A stretch of 64,000 bases of DNA from the NCBI GenBank assembly GCA_037954665.1, contig JBBMOL010000016.1, forward strand, positions 3,782,001 to 3,846,000, in the 5' to 3' direction. This DNA is from Laguncularia racemosa. Its lineage: Eukaryota; Streptophyta; Magnoliopsida; Myrtales; Combretaceae. Under the pieces are notes generated by a model. That model did not search any database and was not told the DNA's origin. It saw only the letters and a program-made list of their open reading frames with translations. The position numbers and the translations under genes were made by a program. Shown here in pieces: positions 57,357 to 64,000 of this stretch (the stretch's first letter is position 1; every line of letters starts with the position of its first letter).

Positions 57357-59702
57357 TGGTGTATAGATATCATGTATGCCCAACTTGTCAATCCATCTCA
57401 GAAAATCACGACTAGTTACTGCCTTAGTTAAAACATCTGCCAATTGGTCTTCTGATCGTATCTGAGGTAACTCCAAAGTTTTATTATCCAGCTTCTCCTT
57501 GATAAAGAATCTATCAACTTCAACATGTTTAGTTCTATCATGCTGGACTGGATTGTGAGCTATATCACGAGCAGCCTTATTATCACAGTACAATTGAATT
57601 GGACGCTGTAAAGGATAACCCAGGTCTTGTAGTAACAATTTCAGCCATATAGCTTCACATAATCCAAGTGCAATTCCTCTATATTCAGCTTCTGCACTTG
57701 AGCGAGAAACCACATGTTGTTTCTTGCTCCTCCAGGTAACAAGATTACCTCCTACGAATGTAAAGTAACCAGATGTAGATCTCCTATCTACTAATGCTCC
57801 AGCCCAATCAGCATCCGTATATACAACAATATCTTCTATAGTTGCATTTTTCTTGAACAAAATACCTCTTCCAGGTGAAAACTTCAAGTATCTCAATATT
57901 CTCATGACTGCCTCCATATGTTTCTCTCCAGGATTATGCATGAATTGGCTGACAATACTCAAGGCATATGCTAGATCAGGTCTTGTGTGAGCCAAATACA
58001 TTAGTCTCCCAACAAGCCTTTGATATCTTCCTTTATCAACAGGAATTTGACCTTCTTCTATGCATAGTTTCAATCCTTCTTCAACTGGTGTATTAACAGG
58101 TTGACAACTTGACATTCCTGTTTCCTTCAATAAATCTAGAATATACTTTCTTTGAGATAAGAAAATTCCTTCCTTTGATCTTGAGACTTCTATTCCAAGG
58201 AAATATTTCAAATAGCCCAAATCCTTCATCTCAAATTCTTTTGACAAGTATTCTCTTAGAGCTTTTACCTCATCAGGGTCATTACCAGTTATAACCATAT
58301 CATCAACATATACAATGAGAGCTGTGACTTTATCCTCCACTCTTTTCAGAAATAATGTATGGTCTGAATTACTTTGACGGTATCCAAAAACAATCATTGA
58401 CTTTGTGAATCTTCTAAACCATGCTCTTGGGGACTGCTTTAATCCATATAACGCCCTTTTTAATTTGCACACTTTTCCAGTCATTCTTTCATGCATCGCA
58501 CATCCTGGTGGAAGCTCCATATAAATCTCCTCATTTAGTTCACCATGCAAAAAAGCATTCTTCACATCAAACTGATGCAGAGGCCAATCCAAATTTGCTG
58601 CTAGCGACAACAATACTCGTACTGTGTTGATTTTAGCAACAGGAGCAAAAGTCTCTTTATAATCAACTCCATAGGTTTGAGTATATCCTTTAGCAACCAA
58701 TCGTGCTTTAAAGCGTTCAATTGTACCATCAGCTCGATATTTGACAGTGAATACCCAACGACATCCTACTGGTTTCTTTCCTGGTGGACAATTAACAAAT
58801 TCCCACGTTCCATTTTTTTTTAGTGACTCCATTTCTTCATTTATTGCTGCTTTCCACCTTGGATCAGCTAGCGCTTCCTGTTCATTGTTAGGAATAACTA
58901 CAGAAGATAATTGATTTATAAATGCCTTATTTGATTCTGACAAATTATGAGTTGAAACATAGTTATTCATGGGGTATTTAACTTTACTGGAAAGAGAAGG
59001 TTCATAAGTTGGTTTAGGAATACCTCTAGTGGAACGTTCAGGCAATTGTTTCCGGATAGGTTCAACTTGCATGTTAGAAGCATCCAAAATAGATGATTGG
59101 TGTGGTACATCCGGGACATCATTTTCTCCAATTGCTTCTCTACCCAGATCTTCATGTGGCAATTCTGTAGTAGTCAAGTCTCCAGTCACGTCTTCAGACT
59201 GTTGTTCAACAAATTCTTCAGGTTTTGCAGTAGATTTTTCAGGTTCATTTATAGGATCAATCCTGTAGTATTCCTGAAGTTCATAATCAAGTGTCATGAT
59301 GTCCTCCTGGTAATTCTTCCCCTGAAATTCAGGTTGAGCAAAATACATTTTTTCCTCATGAAAAACTGCATCTACTGTAACAAACATCTGTTTAGTGGGA
59401 GGATGATAGCATTTGTATCCTTTTTGTTGTATAGCATTTCCAAGGAACACACATCTCAAAGCTCGAGGAGCTAGTTTATGGCGTTGTTGCTTATGAATAT
59501 GTACAAAGACAACACATCCAAACACTCGGAGAGGAAGACTTGATATAGGTGGATAGCTCACAATCATGCACAAAGTGTGTAATGGTGTTTGAAAATCAAG
59601 AACTCGTGAGGGAGTCCTATTAATTAAGTAAACTGCAGCACACAAAGCTTCTCCCCAATAAGAAAAAGGCATATGAGCTTGGATTAATAGAGCACGAACC
59701 AC
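57351..59702 (-). CDS. Copia pol, reverse transcriptase-RNase H part
   Basis: The open frame is 783 residues. Its first 20 or so residues (ALLIQAHMPFSYWGEAL) are the end of the integrase core region, so the listed start is not a true start. An acidic linker covers about residues 140-230. The reverse transcriptase (about 280-530) has HQFDVKNAFLHGEL, RALYGLKQSPRAWF and the catalytic YVDD at residues 465-468. The RNase H (about 640-775) has YTDADWAGALVDRRSTSGY, SSAEAEYRGIA and LYCDNKAARDIA. All key acidic residues that I can locate are present. It would be translated as part of one gag-pol polyprotein with the upstream ORF if the frame were continuous. Confidence 0.93.
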   Translation of the reverse strand: MVRALLIQAHMPFSYWGEALCAAVYLINRTPSRVLDFQTPLHTLCMIVSYPPISSLPLRVFGCVVFVHIHKQQRHKLAPRALRCVFLGNAIQQKGYKCYHPPTKQMFVTVDAVFHEEKMYFAQPEFQGKNYQEDIMTLDYELQEYYRIDPINEPEKSTAKPEEFVEQQSEDVTGDLTTTELPHEDLGREAIGENDVPDVPHQSSILDASNMQVEPIRKQLPERSTRGIPKPTYEPSLSSKVKYPMNNYVSTHNLSESNKAFINQLSSVVIPNNEQEALADPRWKAAINEEMESLKKNGTWEFVNCPPGKKPVGCRWVFTVKYRADGTIERFKARLVAKGYTQTYGVDYKETFAPVAKINTVRVLLSLAANLDWPLHQFDVKNAFLHGELNEEIYMELPPGCAMHERMTGKVCKLKRALYGLKQSPRAWFRRFTKSMIVFGYRQSNSDHTLFLKRVEDKVTALIVYVDDMVITGNDPDEVKALREYLSKEFEMKDLGYLKYFLGIEVSRSKEGIFLSQRKYILDLLKETGMSSCQPVNTPVEEGLKLCIEEGQIPVDKGRYQRLVGRLMYLAHTRPDLAYALSIVSQFMHNPGEKHMEAVMRILRYLKFSPGRGILFKKNATIEDIVVYTDADWAGALVDRRSTSGYFTFVGGNLVTWRSKKQHVVSRSSAEAEYRGIALGLCEAIWLKLLLQDLGYPLQRPIQLYCDNKAARDIAHNPVQHDRTKHVEVDRFFIKEKLDNKTLELPQIRSEDQLADVLTKAVTSRDFLRWIDKLGIHDIYTPT

Positions 59703-59703
59703 T

Positions 59704-61620
59704 TCAAGAAGATGTCGATTTTTTTCGCTCTGCTACGCCATTCTGTTGGGGCGTATCAACACATGTGGTTTGATGCAAGATGCCTTGTGTGTCTAAATAA
59801 TTTTTTATCTCCAAGTTTTTATACTCACCACCATTATCACTACGGAGGATCTGAACTTGTGAATTATATTGAGTCTTGATTATTCTGCAAAACCTTTGAA
59901 ATAAGATATTCACCTCACTCTTAGATTTCATTAACCACAGCCATGTCATTCTACTGCAATCATCTATAAAAGTAACAAACCAACGAGACCCCCCTAATGT
60001 ATGAATTTTAGATGGTCCCCATACATCGGAGTGAATAATCATAAATGGAGATGGACTTTTATTCAATACTGGTAAAAAAGAGGTTCTATGACTCTTTGCA
60101 AGTTCACATACATCACAATGCATACTGGAAATATCAATCTTCTCAAACAAACTAGGAAATAGTTTCTTCAAGTATCCAAAAGAAGCATGTCCCAATCTTC
60201 GGTGTTGTAACCAGATTTCATTTTGACTGCTAGCAGAATTGCCTCCATTCACTGCAAGAGCTTGACATAATTTATCTGAAATTGTTGTTTTCAAATCCAG
60301 GTAGTATAAATTCCCATGCTTAGTACCACAACCAATCGTCTGTTTTGTTTGGATGTCCTTAAACAAACAAAAGGTAGGCCAAAAAACAATAATGCAAGAT
60401 AAGGCCGTTGTAATTTGAGAAACAGACAAGAGGTTATATCCAATGGAAGGAACAATAAGAACAGAATCTAAATTTAAAAATTCTGTAACTTTTAAAGATC
60501 CTTCACCAACAATAGGAACTTCATCACCATTAGCAGTTGTAACAAAATTTTGTGAGGAGGGTTTAATTTTATCAATTTGGTTAGAATCAAATGTCATATG
60601 ATTGGTGGCACCAGAATCAATTATCCATGTGTTATTACTAACAGGTGAAGAAGCATAAAAGGACTTACCACCATTACCTGCCTCGGCTATCATCACTGAA
60701 TGCATTTGTTCACTTTCATTCGTTGCTTTCGCTTCAATAGCTGCAGCAGTAGGTTGACCTTTATTTATGTTCTTCTTCCGAGATTTGTTATGATTCCACC
60801 AATCTGGATACCCCACCAACTCATAGCAACATTCTTTTGTATGTCCAGATTCATTGCAGTGTGTACATTTGTATGCTGATTTATTAGTGCTTCGATTACC
60901 TCTTTGTTTATTTCTGGCAATCATAGCTACAGTTTCCATAGTTTCAGAATCTCCTTTGAATGTGATTTTCCGATTAGCCTCCCGTCGGATCAAGGCATAA
61001 CATTCTTCAAGACTGGGAATGGACTCCTTTCGCAAAATATCTCCACGGACTTGTTCAAAGAGGTCATCAAGTCCAGCCAAAAATATGTGCACCCTCAATC
61101 TTTCAATGGATTTTCTGTATATTTCAACATCATCAGGATCTTTCATGAAAACTTTGTCTCGATGATCGAGTTCTTGAAAAATCTCAGTGAGTTCACCATA
61201 ATATTCTGAAAGTGACCTTTCATTCTGCTTAGCTCCAAAGGCCTTTTGATTCAATGCAAAAATCTGCAATTCATCATTCCCATCATAGAACGCTTTCGCC
61301 AACGCTGTCCAAATTACATAAACAGTAGGCAACCGGACATAGCGTTTCATAATATCAGGAGTCATTGATATTAGCAACCATCTCTTAACTTTCTGGTTTT
61401 CCGCATACCACTTCTCGTATCCTTCTTCAGAGTCTTTGGGTGGTGGTGGTTTCCCACGTATATAAGAGAGCTTTTCTCTTTCCGCAATGTGCATCTCCAT
61501 TAACTGTGACCAAACATCATAATTTGCTTCAGTCAAAGTAATGCCAGCGTTAAACGCCCCTTCAGATTGCACTATAACTGGAACATAATTGTTCTTTGAA
61601 GATTCAGATTTATCATCCAT
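59704..61620 (-). CDS. Copia gag-protease-integrase polyprotein part
   Basis: The open frame is 638 residues from ATG at 61620. Gag (1-235) is of the UBN2/Retrotran_gag_2 type. The zinc knuckle CTHCNESGHTKEC spans residues 252-264. The protease active site DSGATNHM is at 335-342. A GAG-pre-integrase zinc site uses H473, H478, C502 and C505. The integrase core has D531 (HSDVWG), D595 (RSDNGGEY) and E631 (VAERK), a 35-residue D-E spacing normal for integrases. The frame ends seven residues after E631 because of one extra base in a T run (59719-59725 on the plus strand). The rest of pol continues in the other ORF. Confidence 0.93.
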   Translation of the reverse strand: MDDKSESSKNNYVPVIVQSEGAFNAGITLTEANYDVWSQLMEMHIAEREKLSYIRGKPPPPKDSEEGYEKWYAENQKVKRWLLISMTPDIMKRYVRLPTVYVIWTALAKAFYDGNDELQIFALNQKAFGAKQNERSLSEYYGELTEIFQELDHRDKVFMKDPDDVEIYRKSIERLRVHIFLAGLDDLFEQVRGDILRKESIPSLEECYALIRREANRKITFKGDSETMETVAMIARNKQRGNRSTNKSAYKCTHCNESGHTKECCYELVGYPDWWNHNKSRKKNINKGQPTAAAIEAKATNESEQMHSVMIAEAGNGGKSFYASSPVSNNTWIIDSGATNHMTFDSNQIDKIKPSSQNFVTTANGDEVPIVGEGSLKVTEFLNLDSVLIVPSIGYNLLSVSQITTALSCIIVFWPTFCLFKDIQTKQTIGCGTKHGNLYYLDLKTTISDKLCQALAVNGGNSASSQNEIWLQHRRLGHASFGYLKKLFPSLFEKIDISSMHCDVCELAKSHRTSFLPVLNKSPSPFMIIHSDVWGPSKIHTLGGSRWFVTFIDDCSRMTWLWLMKSKSEVNILFQRFCRIIKTQYNSQVQILRSDNGGEYKNLEIKNYLDTQGILHQTTCVDTPQQNGVAERKKSTSS

Positions 61621-61663
61621 TTATTCGCAACAGCGTTTCAAATCAATGATTTAGATCAACCAC

Positions 61664-61675
61664 GCTCTGATACCA
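61664..61675 (-). other. Primer-binding site of the young copia element
   Basis: TGGTATCAGAGC on the minus strand, three bases after the 5' LTR end, complementary to initiator tRNA-Met. Confidence 0.93.
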
Positions 61676-61678
61676 ACA

Positions 61679-61911
61679 TGAAAATAGAGATAAGAGAATT
61701 TCAATGAATATATCTTATTCATATATCTTGATATTACAACAGGAGAGCAATATATAACAAGAAGAGCAATGGGAAACCTACACTAAAAAAGGTAACAGAT
61801 CACCAATTCCTTGCTACAAATCAGGAACGTAATTGGTTCCAAAAATAGGAAGAACAAAAATAGAAAGAAAATATTTACAATGGTAAAGAATATGTAAAGA
61901 ATATTTCTACA
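61679..61911 (-). repeat. 5' LTR of the young copia element
   Basis: 233 bases. On the plus strand it differs from 57111-57343 by ATAAGAG for ATGAGAG, GATATT for GAGATT and ATAGAAAG for ATAGGAAG. Confidence 0.95.
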
Positions 61912-62512
61912 GCTATCACCCACAAACACCCAGATAACAGCAAATATCAAACCGATACAAACAAATCCATGTCTCATTCATTGCTCATTCACGCGATCCA
62001 TCACACACACACACAGAATGGGGCATGAATGATAATGTATTTAGCAGTGCGGAGTGTACATTGTGGAAGCAGAGGCAGAGAATGAATGCAGCTTTGCTGG
62101 GTCTTTAAGGTAAAACTTTGTGGGAGTGCTTTTTTTTTTTTTTTGCCATTTTGGCTTCTTGGTGTCAAAGAGAAACTTAGCTTTCAATCAAATATGAAAT
62201 GGGGTCACACAGAGAAAAGGTAGGGTGGCAGAGAGAGAATGCTACATGGAACCGATAACGGGGGTTAGGGCGCTTGTTTTGGGTGCCGAGAAGAGAATCT
62301 TGGAGTCCGATCAGCAACCATAAGTGGATCCTGTCCAAATATTCTAAAGATAGGACAACAAACCCAGCATCATCCAAACTTGGAATGAATCTTAACATGA
62401 CACAGTCCAATGTAAGAGCCCTTTCCAGAGGAGGCCATTCTGATCGCGCATTCCTTCTAGAGATATATTGAAGATACCTCAGTTGTGATGGCACTGGATT
62501 TAGCGGTGACAT
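61912..62512. other. Non-PPR sequence after the copia element
   Basis: No family recognised. It contains a short (CA)n at about 62002-62013 and a poly-T at 62131-62145. Open frames on both strands overlap and look random. Confidence 0.4.
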
Positions 62513-62740
62513 TAGTTGCAAGAGGTCAAAATGGCCTTGCTAGTGAGGCAATTGAGGATGATGGAACAATATGAAGAGATAACTCCAAATCAGGGGATTT
62601 GGGTTAGCATTCTAATAGCTTATGCTAGTGTTGGTGCTACGAAACAAGGAATGAAAATACATGGACTCGTTATAAAGAACTGTTTTTGTATGGATATCTA
62701 TGTGGCTACTTGCCTCATTGACATGTATGGAAAACGTTGA
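62513..62740 (+). pseudogene. PPR protein pseudogene, downstream part
   Basis: The sequence resumes the PPR reading with QNGLASEAI, shifts frame by one base, and continues RMMEQYEEITPNQG, WVSILIAYASVGATKQGMKI, HGLVIKNCFCMDIYVATCLI and DMYGK, then a stop where a Cys-Gly-Arg block is normally found. This is the module that follows the piece at 56448-56905 in EMB2758-like proteins, so both pieces come from one gene split by about 5.6 kb that includes the copia element. Confidence 0.82.
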
Positions 62741-64000
62741 AGACTTAATGATTTGCGTTTCCTAAACTTGCACACAAGGATTTTTCGGATGTTTGTTTGT
62801 GTGTCTCGTCGGGTTCTTACTTTTATAAGAAATGGTGGCCTTATCTTACTTTTCCACCCTTTCTAAATTATTTCACGCAAATGTCTGCAAAGGGTCCAAA
62901 TCTACGGCAAGAAAGGTTGAAGGTCGAAGGAGGCTGTTGTGTGCTACTTTGAATTTGAGCACGCTGAACAAAATCTTCTTGTAATAAAAAGAAGTTATAT
63001 CCATACTTTTATACTTGAACTATTTCTCATGTGTATTTTCTTATTTTGTATATTTCACATGACCTTGAAGTCTATATGTATCTTTATAGGACTTGATTAA
63101 TTCTAGTGTTTCCTCTTTAGCATTCCTTCTTTTCCATTGTAAAGCTAATCCGTCTTCATTTGTCTTTGCAAGTAGTGAGGCCGTCACAAAGCTTTCAACA
63201 CTCTTCTCTCCTCCCCCCAAGTGGTAGTGATTAGATTCAATCATTTCTACCACTTGTACTAAGTAAAGATACTAGAAAGATTAAGTCACACGGTGGGTTT
63301 AGTGATAGGGGTAAAGAAATAGTGGCATATTCTGACAATCTCATACTAGTGGTGCCTTCCTGTTGGAGTGAATGGCCTGACTCGATGATTAAAAAGGATT
63401 TCTTTTGGACTTACATAGGCAAAAGAGATACATAGGAGCACCAACATGTCGATGGCACGTGGCATTTCATAAGATGGAAGCCTAAGGTCGAAGCTAGAGA
63501 GAACATAGAGGGAGGTTCTATACTGTGGCTTAGGAATGAAAGACGGGAACTTTCCCTATCTAATACTCAATTTTTTATTCATAAGCAAGTTGTGTCAAGC
63601 TAATGCCCCTAAGTAAATCACATCATGGGCAATCCAAGATATGTGGAGTCTACATAAATCTACTACCCTATAATGATTTCCTCCCGTTTTAGGTTTCCTC
63701 AACCAAATGAAACGGATTTTTGGTAAAGTATTATAACTCGTTAGTGTACGCAGACACACACTTTTGTGGTCTCTTAGGACGAGATCTCTCCCACATTAGA
63801 AGATGTGTGCATACTCCTTCACTTTCACGACTTTGGGTTAACGGACATTGTCACAGCTGATGTCACCGAAGAAGATGAAGAAGTCATATCGGCCTTAAAA
63901 GCAAAAATGGTGGTGGCCATCGATAGTCGCAAGAAATCTACTTTCTTTGCATTGATCAAATACTTTTTCGAGCAAAAGAGTTCAGATGACTCAGATGATC
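62741..64000. other. No recognisable gene to the window end
   Basis: A minus-strand frame at 63041-63253 is short and motif-free. Near the end, a plus frame from about 63785 reads ...VTEEDEEVISALKAKMVVAI and stays open to the window edge, but I cannot assign it. Confidence 0.35.

Larger units (their letters stand above)
57111..61911 (-). mobile_element. Young, nearly intact Ty1/copia retrotransposon
   Basis: Two 233-base LTRs (57111-57343 and 61679-61911) have TG...CA ends and differ at only three positions that I can see. On the minus strand the order is 5' LTR (61911-61679), primer site TGGTATCAGAGC (61675-61664), gag-protease-integrase ORF (61620-59704), reverse transcriptase-RNase H ORF (to 57351), a G-rich polypurine tract (57356-57344) and the 3' LTR. 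One frameshift separates the two ORFs. The flanking 5-mers TTACA and GCTAT do not form a target duplication. Of all elements here it looks the most recently inserted. Confidence 0.95.

Noticed and set aside
59029..61209. Plus-strand frames opposite the copia polyprotein
   Set aside because: They are antisense shadows of the gag-pol ORFs.
63041..63253. 70-residue minus-strand frame near the window end
   Set aside because: It is short, motif-free and not supported by neighbours.

Overview
The window reads as nuclear DNA of a eudicot plant with a repeat-rich genome. It is strongly AT-rich, its host genes carry short GT-AG introns, and most of its length is decayed transposable elements of typical plant lineages. 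These are Ty3/gypsy Tat, Ty1/copia, an L1-type LINE, hAT and MULE. I cannot name the species. Nothing looks bacterial, and there is no CRISPR array or operon.

Layout. 1-2.4 kb: two LTR-like sequences in opposite orientation and a short repeat. 2.4-10.6 kb: 5' LTR, primer site, extra ORF, gag and protease of a decayed Tat/Ogre-like gypsy element (+). 10.7-15.7 kb: a hAT transposon with a broken transposase (-). 15.7-17.3 kb: a broken MULE transposase (-). 20.7 kb: a decayed nuclear copy of plastid trnN. 21.7-29.6 kb: a neprosin-domain (DUF239) pseudogene (-) with a second hAT in its fourth intron. 31-35.1 kb: a decayed LINE (+). 38.3-38.6 kb: a fragment of a third neprosin copy (-). 40.1-47.4 kb: the best-preserved host gene, a seven-exon neprosin-family gene (+), with gypsy and copia debris in its large third intron and a one-base frame break in its last exon. 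48.9-49.3 kb: a ~129 bp tandem repeat. 50.3-50.9 kb: an anomalous GC-rich segment. 50.9-55.3 kb: an old copia element (+) with both LTRs. 55.4-56.9 kb: abutting fragments of unrelated host genes (TIR domain, a membrane-segment fragment, a WD40/RAVE-like piece, a PPR protein). 57.1-61.9 kb: a young, nearly intact copia element (-) with 233 bp LTRs and one frameshift. 62.5-62.7 kb: the continuation of the PPR pseudogene.

The main biological theme is a small neprosin-family cluster. One copy is fairly complete, one is a clear pseudogene on the opposite strand, and one is a last-exon scrap. Exon phases and several exon lengths are shared, so they are local duplicates later expanded by transposon insertions. 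The second theme is the 50-63 kb block, where fragments of unrelated genes are packed between two copia elements. Assignments come from reading translations and recalled family motifs; no search was run.
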